Below are positions 8,237-18,027 of a stretch of DNA of 20,960 bases, one piece after another (position 1 is the stretch's first letter; every line of letters starts with the position of its first letter). The notes under the pieces were generated by a model, which saw only the letters and a list, made by a program, of their open reading frames with translations, searched no databases and was not told the origin of the DNA. Origin of the DNA: Gnetum montanum (Eukaryota; Streptophyta; Gnetopsida; Gnetales; Gnetaceae); the NCBI GenBank assembly GCA_015680685.1, contig MNCI01001414.1, forward strand, positions 2,579 to 23,538, written 5' to 3'. The position numbers and the translations under genes are program-made.

Positions 8237-10217
8237 ATGGCTCTCCTACAAGATCATGATAATTCCACACTTACTAAGGAAGTTCATTGGAGAACCAACG
8301 AACTATATGATGATGAAGATTAGAGTACACAACCTAGAGTGGGGGTTTCTTATAAACATGAACAAAAGAAATGTCATCCCAACACATGAAAGCATAACTT
8401 ACAAGATGAAGATGAACCCCTACTGGCCACTATAAGCTTAACGCAAATACAGGAGGCTATTCGAATCTCATGTAGGCATCGTAAAGAGAGTCGTCTACCC
8501 AGGCTTGATTTAAACAACTTCCCTACTTTCTCAGGAGGCTATGAATTAGATCCACATCAACATTTACAAGCCTTCTACGATGCCTGTACATGGAACAACA
8601 TTGATAATGGTTAGAAAAAACTTAAGCTCTTTCCCATGACACTCGTTGGCCAAACAAAAGTATGGTATAGATCGTTAAAACCAAATTCAATACGACGTTG
8701 GTCAGCAATGGTAGAACTCTTTAACAAAAAATATCAAACCTACACAAGAGTGTTAGCCTTGAGGAAACAAATCCAAGGATGGAAACAACACAACATGAAC
8801 CCTTGGGCATGGCCTCAGAAAGATACTATGCACTATTAAACAACTATCCAGGCCATGGGTTTTCCGAGGAAAGGCTAATGTACCATATCATTGATGGGCT
8901 TCATGATGGAACAAGAGAAATCCTAGGGATGTTTGCCCAAGGTCAATTATATGAACTACAAACCCATCAAGTCCAAGAGCTTGTTAAGCAGGTAGCAAAA
9001 GAAGAAGGAGAATTGGCTCGATGGGAGAGTGTTGAAAAACATCAATGGGACCAAAATCTCAACTTAATAAAGGTCCATGATAATAAAAAGGAGAAATCAA
9101 CTAATCTCAAGGTGGAAACATTATCTTTGCCAACACAAAAAACATTAGAAGAAGTCAAGGAAAAGATCAATAAGATGTTGGAATGGATGTATCAAAAGTG
9201 TAGAGAATTTATCAATATTATTGGAGATAGAGTTTTAACCCAAGAAGCAGGACAAAGTATCAGTAGACAATCAGAAAGAAGGGATAAGGAAAATAAGATC
9301 TCAACTACCAATCATACGTATGAATGCAACATATGCCTGTACGATCACCCCAAGTGCCAATGCCCAATATTGTTACATTTACATGAGCATTGGGGAAACA
9401 CGTTACACCCAGAGTTCGTACAAAGATACTGTGTTTGATCATAGTGGAAACAATCCCAGTCATGGGGGAAACCACCACTAAATTGGAGACACCCTTCGTA
9501 TCATCTGAATCCAAATGCTTATCTTGTTCAACATCCTATTTCTCCAACTGGGCCAATGCACTTTATCTCACCACAGTACCATTCTCCTCAATACTATCAT
9601 CCCATACCTTCAACACAACCACTACCTTGTGTACATTACACTACTGCTCAATCTCAAGATTCTCATTTTTCCCTGCTTCTACATCACCACCAACTATTCC
9701 TAAGGTGTCTGCACCACAGCAACAACCCATGAACGTTACTTATGCTGCTACTTCCAATATCAGTGAGAGAACTTAGCAACATTGGAGGTGTCCCTTCTTT
9801 ATAAAAGACCCTAAGAAGGGACAACATAATTCTGAGGCCATTGCATCCTCCAACGCAACACAAGTCCAACCCTGTGGTGCATCCTTATCTTCGAACCCAA
9901 TGCCTCATGTAACTTCATTAGGGCCACCAACTCACACTCCAACAACAATACAGCCCAATGAACACAACCATGGAAGGCATCATCCCAATCCTTGCATACC
10001 ATCTAATGGTCCCAAATATCATAGTGGGTTAACTTGTTATCCAGGAACTACATCGTACAAATTTCCCCATTATGCTTATTATAACCAAGTGTGTGAACCC
10101 TGATGGGGTAAGTATGATGGGGCCTCAATACTTCCAACATGCAAGGATCCTCATCTTTCATTTATTAATCCTTGCCATCCTCAACCATTTAGTTATGGGG
10201 GATACCCCCCATCCTAA
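8237..10217 (+). pseudogene. gag: Gag of copy B (frameshifted)
   Basis: The Gag structural protein, about 660 residues if read through damage. The start ATG at 8237 has a strong context (ACAACCATGGCT) 124 bases after the primer-binding site. The frame changes near 8780-8820 and again near 9660, and in-frame stops occur (for example in DDED*, NG*KK and TAG at 9442). The N-terminal part holds the retrotransposon Gag domain (PF03732 type): LPRLDLNNFPTFSGGYELDP, then TLVGQTKVWYRSLKPNSIRR, FNKKYQTYTR, and after the first shift LMYHIIDGLHDGTREIL. A charged helical segment follows, then a zinc-knuckle-like CNICLYDHPKCQC, one residue shorter than the usual CX2CX4HX4C spacing. The tail is rich in Tyr, Pro, Ser, Gln and His. 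The double stop TAATAA at 10215 is shared with copy A. No protease follows. Confidence 0.85.
10108..10115 (+). promoter_or_regulatory. Candidate 5' splice site GTAAGTAT (copy B)
   Basis: ATGGG|GTAAGTATGA near the end of gag matches the 5' splice consensus and is conserved with 1382-1389 in copy A. Coding constraint could also explain this. Paired with the acceptor at 12121 it would define a 2.0 kb intron. Joining there would not put gag in frame with the ORF2 ATG. Confidence 0.3.
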
Positions 10218-11608
10218 TAACAAGCAGGATTAATTAATATTTTTTGATTTCTTTAATTTTACAACTTTTTGTTTTTCAGTTTTTCAGTTTTTCATTTTTC
10301 AACTTCTTGTTTATCTTTTTGTGTTTTGGTATTTTTTTCTTTTTATAACTAATCTCGTCTATGAATAAAACACTCATGTGGATCTTTGGTTGAGGTGTGT
10401 TCTATGTTATTAAGTCTCAAACGATCAATTATGTGGACAGTGAGCCCATTACACCCACTCATCCATTCTACAAATAAGAGGTTCTGTTCGAGGGTACAGT
10501 GATATTCTTGACATTTTTACAAACATAAAATTAATTTTGTGTTCATTGTACCCAAAATGAAGAATGATGGACCAAGAGGGAATGATTAGGGTGTGACATC
10601 AAGGGGACTTGCAAATTCTCTTTGGTGATGTCTATGGGAGTTATCATGCAACGTGGTTGTACTAAGATCCTTATAGATCTAATGAAAAATGGGAGTAAGA
10701 GTAATCAAAAGGGCACTCAAAAATCCAATGCTATTCTAGGGGATCCCACTAGAAAGACATGCACCCATGCCTAAAGGTTGGTGGCTTCTCTAAATTTAGT
10801 GATTGAAAAAAAAGAAAAAAAAAAGAAAAAGAAAAGAAGGAAGTGCCACAAAACAAAAAATCACTCCTCCCTTGAATAAAATGCCAAGTGATCATACACC
10901 TTGTTGTTATGGTACTCTCATAGTTGTTCATCATGGGATGAAACAATGCGATGTCACTGATTAGAAGGATGGACTTGGTCCTGATCTTGGAATGATAGAT
11001 TAATGACACATTAATCATGCTTTTCACGCAGGATTCACTGTGCCCTGAGTCAGTTACCTCATGTCCCAATATCTATGATCCCTTCTATACTTCGTCTCAT
11101 CTCACTGTTCATGTAATTGTAGCTCGTGTTGTGTGTAACATAGAATTCTTACCTCATTCCGGTGATATTTACATGTGTGTGTTTTATGGAGTTAGTGCAG
11201 ATTACATTTAACCCTTCTAGTGCCCATGGACACTTTAAGTGTGGTTACACAAGGGCATTATAGGTAAGAACTTGCTTTGGGGAGGACCCACTTATGTAAT
11301 TTTTTGTAATCTTCACTTATGACATAGCTCACACACACCATTTCTTACCCTTTGCATAATTTTTCATAATGTTCTTTCCCTACTACTATCCCTCTAAATT
11401 TCAATGTTCCTATGTACCATTACATAGCCTTTTTCTCCCATCTGAGGTTTTATTCATAAAATCCACATCATCATAATTAATTGTGCCTTTCAAATTAATG
11501 TAATTACCCTAGCAACCTTTAACATGTGCCACATGTCCTTTCTTTCATATTTCATTTTCCAAAAAACCCTAAAAATCTGGTTTTTCCCTCGAGCCTAAAA
11601 CATCGATA

Positions 11609-11643
11609 GGCTGTGATATCGCATCCCTCCAAACCTATAAATA
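11609..11643 (+). promoter_or_regulatory. Internal promoter of ORF2: LTR-type motif plus TATAAATA
   Basis: GGCTGTGATATCGCATCC (11609-11626) is identical over 18 bases to 6281-6298 in the U3 region of the copy A LTR. Ten bases after it comes TATAAATA (11636-11643), the same TATA sequence as in the LTRs of copy B. ORF2 starts about 480 bases downstream. This arrangement suggests a second transcription unit under the same regulator as the LTR. Confidence 0.6.
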
Positions 11644-12092
11644 GGCGACCACCCCACAACACTTAGCCTCATTTTGCACACATCACATGGGGGAGTTTTT
11701 CAAATTTTTCTCTATGACTTGCGAGTGTGACACCTTTGCTTTCACATCTGTATCTCGCCCACTGGTACTCCAATTTTAATTCCATCTAAACCTGCTTAAA
11801 CTCGGAGTGTTCAGCTTAGTTATGGGGGAGGGACACCTGCTGAGTAGTGCCTAAATTTTTTTGGAATTTATCATTGCCCAAAGGACATCATCTAGGGTAA
11901 TTAGCTATAACACTTAGAATAATGATGCCCAAAAAATCATTTAATCCCTAGGTATACTGGGAAACTAAAATTGGAAACTACCTAAGTCAAAAGACTCATT
12001 ATTACAATCTTTCGGGCAATATCACATGGAGATAAAGTAAAATAATTAATTAAGGTAAGCAGGAAGGTATAACTTAACTTCAAAAACAATCT

Positions 12093-12121
12093 TACTAATG
12101 CTTGATCTCATGTGATTGCAG
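12093..12121 (+). promoter_or_regulatory. Branch point and 3' splice site before ORF2 (copy B)
   Basis: TACTAAT (12093-12099) lies 23 bases before TTGCAG, whose AG (12120-12121) abuts the ORF2 ATG. Spacing is identical in copy A. The nearest good donor is AAG|GTAAGC at 12055, which would give a 67-base intron, near the lower limit for plants. Longer introns from upstream donors are equally possible. Confidence 0.5.
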
Positions 12122-14895
12122 ATGGCCCCGAAATGTGGACAACAGGAAGGTCCTACTCAAGGTGGAAGAAAATGATCTCGGAGAGGTGAAAGATAAGATC
12201 CTGCTGGACAACATACAGAATAGGAGGAGCAATCATTCAGTATTCATCAAGAGAACCCTACTATCATACAGTCTGGGCAGGTAGAAGGAGGAGCTGCTAT
12301 AGCGCCTAAACAGGGACAACATCTCACATTGCCCCAAGATTGTGTTCAGGCCATCCATGAAAAGTCCACATTTTCTACGGTGATTGTGGAATTGAACTTT
12401 GAATCTTTTGTAGAGTTCGCTCCTAAGTTTGTTAGGGATCACCCCAAAGGGTCTCCCTTATGGCCTACTCTCTCTGAAAGCAGTGCCTGGTACCTAGGAG
12501 AGACGTACCAATTCTGGCACAATAGAGAGCAAGGCACCACTGTTAATATTTGTGGTGTGACAGTTGATTTCTCTACGTGGGCCATTTCAAAAGTATTAAA
12601 CCTTCCAAATATAGGGCCAAAGTTGCTCAGTTATCCACCCGTTCAGACCCCGATGTGTGATGGGATTGGTTGGAGAGGACTTATGGCAGAGATAAAACAT
12701 TTGGTGAGTTGATAATGAAAGAGAGGATTTACTTCAAAATTGGAACATATCACCTCTTTCCCATGAAGGGCTTAAAAAGAATATCAATGTATGTAGCTAG
12801 AGGATGTGTAGTGTTGATGAGAAAGGTTAACGCTAACCTACCCCATCTATATTTAACGGAGATCCTGAGGTGGTTTGAGGAATGGAAGACAGGGAAAATG
12901 GTGCTGCCTTTCCCTTGTCTTATCAGAAATCTTTGCCGATGTGCTAGTATCTAGGGGTACACCAATGATGTCCTCCAAAAAGCCCAGAATGCTTCATATG
13001 TTAAATTGTTAAAGTTTCCAGCTCCAAGGAAAATCACTGGCGAGATGCTGGGACTAGAAGAAGAAAAAGAAAAAATGGCTAGACCAATTGCAACTCAACC
13101 TGCAGGACCCAGCCAACCTCCAAGCACATGACCTAGCCAACAACAGGAAGCAGGGCCCAGCACAGGCCAGGATCAACCACCACTGCTACAAGACTACAGA
13201 CCATCGATGAGCCATCTTAGGGCCATCGCTGAGACGGTCAGTTGGGGAAGTCATGATGATGCAAACCTCTTCCACGTCATTGATGATGTCATTCAACCTA
13301 CTATTTCTTTGGATTTCACAAGGGGCGAAGTGTCTATCCAAATAGGGGGAGGGGAAAGTAGATGGTCACAACAAATCTTAGGAAATGTGGCATCTTTCTA
13401 GGTGTAATTAGAAATTGGTGAAGGGGCTATTGTGGTGGTCATGCAACACCAGGGTGCTACAGGAGCTGCAGAAATGGTCACGAACCACATCAAAGAATCA
13501 TTCAATGTACTTGTTGTGCCACCAGGAGATCTCATAGGAGCACGGTATGCTCAAAATTTGGCCATAATCTCAATGACTCCTACAAAACATGAGGATGCAC
13601 TTGATCAATTGCTCCAAACAGGGAAAATAATGACGTCCCTATTTGACATCCCTCAGGATGTTACAGCAATGATGTCCCTCAGGAAGCTAGTCTTAATAGA
13701 AGTGAGGCTCAAGCATGCAGAAGAAGAAGTGCAGAAATTGCAAGAATAGCTTGTGTCCCTACAAGTAGCACAACGGGATCCTCTGCAATTCATTCCCACA
13801 GACTAGCTAGATAATTTCAGAACTGAGCAACTAACCAAGCTAATCATGGAGAATAAAAAGGTGGCTAATGAAAAAGAGAAGGTTTTTTGGGATGCCTCTG
13901 CAACATAGGTGCAAACTCATGTGCATATCAAAGAACTCAACGCCTTACAAGAGGAGAATAAATAGCTCGTTGCCGACAGCCTTCGGTTGCCCACTATGGA
14001 AAAGCAAAAGAATGTTCTCAAGGAACACTTTCATCAATTACGAGAATAATTCATCCAGGTCAACCAAGACATAAGTCATTTAGCTAGGGAGAACTGAACC
14101 CTCTCAATGGAGGAGGTACACACAATTCATCAAAAGATAGCCATTGAAATAAGCGCATGAAAAAATGAGGCTAAACGACATGAGAAGTTGAAGGAGCACT
14201 TCCGAGATTAGGTGGGAATGTACAAATAGATCCTTGAGAAGGAGATCCATATGGCCAAGGCCCACATAAATGCTATCAGTGCTCAACACACTAATTTTCG
14301 GGCCATATTGGACACGTATGCCTTTGTCCACTAAGCAGAAGTTAAGAACCAGGACCTGCAGATTCAGGATTTGACAGAATACATGGAGTTGGAAAACCTG
14401 CGGTATGCCAACTTTGCCATGTTAATAGCAAGATGCCCAAAGATAAAGCTCGAGCAGTAGGTATCAACCACCTATGTTAAATATGCAGTAGAATTTGCAG
14501 AACGTAAGAAGTTGTTGGAAAAACTGGAGGTCGCAAATTCTGAACTTGAGCTGGTAAAAGAAAGCTACCAAGGCCAGAAGGGTATTGTAGCAGATTTGGC
14601 TCAATGGCTAGTAGATTTTCAAGAGTACAGGGATAAAGATAGAGCCTATGAGAAGGAATGACGGGTGTGCACGGCTTGGTATGTCAAGGCCAATCAAATG
14701 TTTCCGCAACTACCCTGTCTGTGGGAAGTGTCGACTCCGTCAAACATCGAAACATTAGCATGGATGGCACAAGACACTTGGACCGAAGAGGAGACACTCC
14801 AGGCCATACTTTAATGCCGTCAAGTCTCAAATCTTGGAGCACAAGATAAAGGAAAAGCACCAATGGAGGAGCCACCACCACTAGGAACTACATGA
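12122..14895 (+). pseudogene. ORF2 of copy B: PF20167-like domain plus coiled coil (decayed)
   Basis: The better-preserved version of the second element protein, about 920 residues. The ATG at 12122 (ATGGCCCCG, favourable G after ATG) directly follows a splice-acceptor AG. One frameshift lies near 12640-12665, and scattered stops occur. Residues ~85-280 resemble the plant transposon-protein domain PF20167: FVEFAPKFVRDHP, ICGVTVDFSTWAISKVLNLP, YHLFPMKGLKRISMYVARG and LPFPCLIRNLCRCA. A Pro/Gln hinge follows (residues ~310-360), then DYRPSMSHLRAIAETVSWG, a GEVSIQIGGGESRW block, and from about residue 520 to 830 Glu/Lys/Gln-rich helices with coiled-coil character (VRLKHAEEEVQKLQE, KRHEKLKEHF, EKLEVANSELELVKE). 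It ends with KGKAPMEEPPP. A TAA at 14812 and a TGA at 14893 are candidate ends. No membrane segment, nuclease or polymerase motif is seen. Function is unknown. Confidence 0.75.
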
Positions 14896-15049
14896 GTTCC
14901 AAAATTTTTGTAGTTGTAGCACATTCTTTGTGTTGTGTCTTTGTTTTGTTTTCATTTCACACTGTAGCACAATCCCATTTTCCCATCTAATGATCTCATA
15001 GCTATCCACTGTGTAAACAATGGAACTCGAGAATGAGTTTTCATTTAGT

Positions 15050-15059
15050 CATGGGGGTA
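15050..15059 (+). promoter_or_regulatory. Polypurine tract of copy B
   Basis: CATGGGGGTA stands immediately before the 3' LTR, as in copy A. It is the expected primer site for plus-strand synthesis. Confidence 0.7.
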
Positions 15060-15083
15060 TGATGAGTCATCATTTGGGCGATC

Positions 15084-15141
15084 GCGATATCGCGTACGTG
15101 ATATCATAGCCCAACCCACGATATCACATACGCAATATCGT
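15084..15141 (+). promoter_or_regulatory. Paired 24-base palindromes in U3 of the 3' LTR
   Basis: 15084-15107 (GCGATATCGCGT/ACGTGATATCAT) and 15118-15141 (ACGATATCACAT/ACGCAATATCGT) are the counterparts of 7292-7349. The 10-base gap and symmetry are kept although individual bases have changed. Confidence 0.6.
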
Positions 15142-15157
15142 GGCCTATCTCCTCATC

Positions 15158-15165
15158 TATAAATA
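15158..15165 (+). promoter_or_regulatory. TATA box of the 3' LTR
   Basis: TATAAATA in CATCTATAAATAAGAGG, the same context as in the 5' LTR. Transcription from here would run outward into the tandem array at 15888. Confidence 0.75.
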
Positions 15166-15338
15166 AGAGGTATAAAGAAGAGTTAGAGAAAAGAAATCAT
15201 TAGTTAGTCAGTTTTAGTTTAAGCATTTTAATTTCTTTCTCTCCCTTTTCCTCTCAGTATATGCCCGCAGTGTGGTGATTGTAATTGTACGACATCCTTT
15301 ATTCGAGTGTGACGTAGTTGGACACGAACATGATTGAA

Positions 15339-15344
15339 AATAAA
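15339..15344 (+). terminator. AATAAA polyadenylation signal in the 3' LTR
   Basis: AATAAA lies about 175 bases after the TATA box, in the position expected to define the 3' end of the element RNA. It is conserved in the 5' LTR. Confidence 0.45.
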
Positions 15345-15887
15345 GATTGAGATTACTTCATCATTGCACCATTCACTTAGATTAATCATTTAATTAATTG
15401 TTATTTACTGCTTTCCTAGTTAATATCTTCTCACCCTTATCTCATGTTAAAATGTGGAATGAGTATGACTTAATTATGAGCATTTAAGTGTGACTACTTG
15501 GTAACCCAGTAGCGTACCTAGGATTTGCGATTGGAAATCCTAGTGGTAGTCATGCATGAAGTCCAAGATGTGTATGGATAATCAAGGAACGGATGCTCAT
15601 CGCACTTAGGCTAGATTAGATTCTCTTACCCTTTCTCTCTTAGCTTAGATAATATTACTTTCCATTGCTTTAGGAGTAGCATTAGATTAGAAACCCATCA
15701 TACACCTCACTCTGGACTAAACCATATGTGACAAAGCTAATACAAGTCCAGGTGGGAAGACAACAAATTGCAACCTAAGGCTAATTGTCTAGATGCCACA
15801 ACTAGTTCTTCTATTAAGTTTGACCAAATTGCACGTGTAACGCTCGTATTCGTATGGTTGAGTGTAGGGATACCTTGCCACTCATCA

Positions 15888-15892
15888 AGTAG
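15888..15892. repeat. Right target-site duplication (AGTAG) of copy B
   Basis: AGTAG directly follows ACTCATCA and is identical to 7263-7267. Confidence 0.92.
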
Positions 15893-17365
15893 GCATCATA
15901 CAAACCCTTACCCACCTCCAACATTACCTTTTAGAGCCTCCACACCTTGCCCAGAATCCTAGTAACCCTAGACTATCGATCAATCGACCAATAAACCTCA
16001 AGAAAATCAATAAAATTGAGTTCCCACATGGGACTACATTAAAAACTAGGATGATTACACTAGGCTAATGTAGTGCTGGTAACTACCCAATGTAGTCCAC
16101 TCAAAAAACCAAAAAATCATCATGTATGAACTTCAATGCAACTTCTGACAACCCCAAAACACCAAACTAGGTCAAACCTTACCATTTTTTACATTCTCTA
16201 TGCCAAAACTTGGAATATAATTAATAGAGAGTTTGGACTACATTGGGCCAATGTAGTCCCTTCCTAAGGCCTAGCACAGTCCCATTAAGACTACCAAAAA
16301 CCACTAGAAATCATGAAACTTGACACATGTCAACTACAAAACCCTAATTCAAGTTTGTATGACCATGAAACCTTCCTTTTACTTACATTTAATTACTTTT
16401 GACCAAGACTATGTTGAGAGGGAAGGAGGACTGTGCTAGGCTAATGTAGTTCCTCCCTTAGCCTAGCGTAGTCCCTCAAAGGCTACTCAAAGTTGTTATA
16501 AATAACCTCAATTCACTATTAATGAAATCCTAACACCCTATCTAAGCCAATTTTACTCCAAAAGCTTGCATTTTCCACAAATTTTAGTCATTCTACAATG
16601 ACTATGTTGGATGAAACTTGGAACTACATTGGTCTAGTGTGGTCCCGAAAAAACTGTTTAAAAATTATCCCAAATGATCTATAACTCCTATTGACAAACT
16701 GGGAAAGCCTACCCAAGCCTCTATAACCTCAAAAATTACATTTTTCATGATTTTTTACTACCACAACATTGACTACGTTGAGGGAAGGTCAACATAGTCC
16801 TTTAGAAAACTCATCAAAACTTGTCAGAAATGCCTAAAACTACTATCAATAGAACCCTAAAATCTTTCCCAAGTATCTTTGACTTCAAAACTTTCACTTC
16901 TAGCCGCTTCCACCTTGAATACGCTAAGGTAGGGTGGGGACTACATTGGACCAATGTAGTCCTTTTCTAGGCCTAGTGTAGTCCCTCTCTAGGCCTAGTA
17001 TAGTCCATGAGAAACTAATCAAAATATACTAAGGTTGACCTAAATTTGATGCCAGTAAATCCTAAAACCTTCAATAAGCCTTTTTGACTCAAAAAACTAG
17101 CATTTTCCATTACTTTTCCTCATGACCACCCTACCTACACTAGATGAAGACTAGGACTACGCTAGGCTAGTATAGTCACTACCCAGGCATAGTGTAGTCC
17201 CTCAAAACTGCAAGAAAATTTGCCAAAAATCACCTAATTTTACTACCAGAAAACCGTGGAACCTTCTTAGGAATCTTTGTTAATGATGAAAAATCCTACC
17301 AATCATCCTAAGACTGGACTACACTGACATGAGATGGCACTACACTGGGCTAGTGTAGTCACAAC
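15888..17365. repeat. Tandem palindromic-repeat array, right half
   Basis: It continues the array of 6494-7267. Palindromic cores lie at 16053-16076, 16235-16259, 16428-16453, 16620-16645, 16770-16800 (weak), 16938-16962, 17154-17177 and 17339-17360, so the period is about 155-215 bp. The copies at 16235 and 16938 have perfect 12-base arms, GGACTACATTGG and CCAATGTAGTCC, around one base. A secondary CCTAG(T/C)GTAGTCCCTC motif often follows. The sequence between cores shares CTTGCATTTTCCA-like and ACTACCA...AAACCCTAAAACCTT-like segments. No coding frame is supported. Confidence 0.8.
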
Positions 17366-18027
17366 AAAAGGTATAAATTTTACCTCAAAAAAGCTCCAAA
17401 CTGATCCTCTCATGTTCCCAAGCTCTCCCGGTAACCTTGTAGCCCCATACCATGTCCCGCTAAGGCCTAAAATTAGGAAAATCTAATCCTATTTGGCCAA
17501 TATTAGCTAATTTTTACTATATGTATTCTATTCTCACATATTTGACCTTGTTCATGGCCATGTTTTACATTGTTGATCTTCTCTCTCATCAGGGGACTTC
17601 ATACAGTCTTAATGTAACTTCATCATATACCATGTTTACATTATTTTCTCTATTATGGCCCTTGATTAACCTCATATAGCATTTTTTTAATCCCATTGGT
17701 CATTATTTCTCTCTTTTAGCCTTGGTTAACCTTATTTTCATTTTTTGTTTAGCACATGTTTGCATGTTTACTTAAGTATTTTATGTCATTTTAGCGTGGT
17801 TTACCTATTCTTACCTAGGTGCCACTTAATGTGCTTATGGTTGATATGTAGGATTGAAGTATGGATACCTTTAAGCAAATTTCCTTGCCACTGAGCCTAA
17901 GTCGATCTCATGGTGATGTTGAACACTGTATTGATCCTGATTATCTAGATCTTAATCTGAGAGTCTTTTCAACCACATACTCTCATTCAAAAAAACTCTA
18001 CGGTGGCCTAAAAACCTAGTTAAACCC
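17366..18027. other. T-rich sequence between the array and pol, no gene seen
   Basis: This has no convincing coding frame. It contains a weak duplication of about 62 bp (17642 and 17704: TTCTCT...GCC-TTG-TTAACCT) and several CATGTTTACATT-like words. The T-rich texture and the TTGATATGTAG at 17841-17851 would fit the end of an intron, as known just upstream of reverse transcriptase in Ogre elements, but this is only a possibility. From about 17890 the sequence may be decayed coding sequence upstream of reverse transcriptase. Confidence 0.45.

Larger units (their letters stand above)
10218..12121. other. Gag-ORF2 spacer of copy B, non-coding
   Basis: No long frame is present. It begins with a T-rich tract (10238-10345, repeated TTTTTCAGTTTTTC). 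A conserved AT-rich stretch follows, then an A/AG run at 10806-10845, an internal promoter (11609-11643) and a branch point/acceptor before ORF2. The segment at about 10688-10804 is absent from copy A. Both copies keep this spacer at almost the same length (1.82 and 1.90 kb), which points to a function rather than random filler. Confidence 0.7.
7268..15887 (+). mobile_element. Copy B: complete non-autonomous LTR retrotransposon with Gag and ORF2
   Basis: A full-length 8,620 bp element. It has two LTRs (7268-8093 and 15060-15887) with TGATGAGT...ACTCATCA ends, a 5-bp target duplication, a primer-binding site matching tRNA-Asp, gag, a 1.9 kb spacer, ORF2 and a polypurine tract. It was inserted inside one unit of the tandem array; removing it restores a normal repeat spacing of about 205 bp. 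No pol domain is found between the LTRs, so movement must have relied on enzymes from another element. The tRNA-Asp primer site is typical of Athila/Tat relatives. LTR1 and LTR2 differ at 6 of 120 bases in one hand-aligned stretch (7381-7500 against 15173-15292), so the insertion is not recent. Confidence 0.93.
15060..15887 (+). repeat. 3' LTR of copy B
   Basis: An 828 bp repeat, collinear with 7268-8093 and ending in CCACTCATCA followed by the AGTAG target duplication. Relative to the 5' LTR it has a small insertion near the right end (TACCTTGCCACTC against TACCTCACTC) and scattered, mainly transition, differences. Confidence 0.93.

Noticed and set aside
10108-12121. Gag-ORF2 fusion protein by splicing GTAAGTAT to TTGCAG
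   Set aside because: Joining these sites puts ORF2 out of frame in both copies, so a fusion is not supported even if splicing happens.
12122-14895. ORF2 as a retroviral-type envelope gene
   Set aside because: Position after gag and the acceptor site invited this, but no signal peptide, transmembrane segment or glycoprotein-like features are visible. The sequence is coiled-coil and PF20167-like.
6494-17365. CRISPR-like array
   Set aside because: The repeats are degenerate, spaced 155-215 bp, and lie in plant retrotransposon DNA. Spacers are related to one another, unlike CRISPR spacers.
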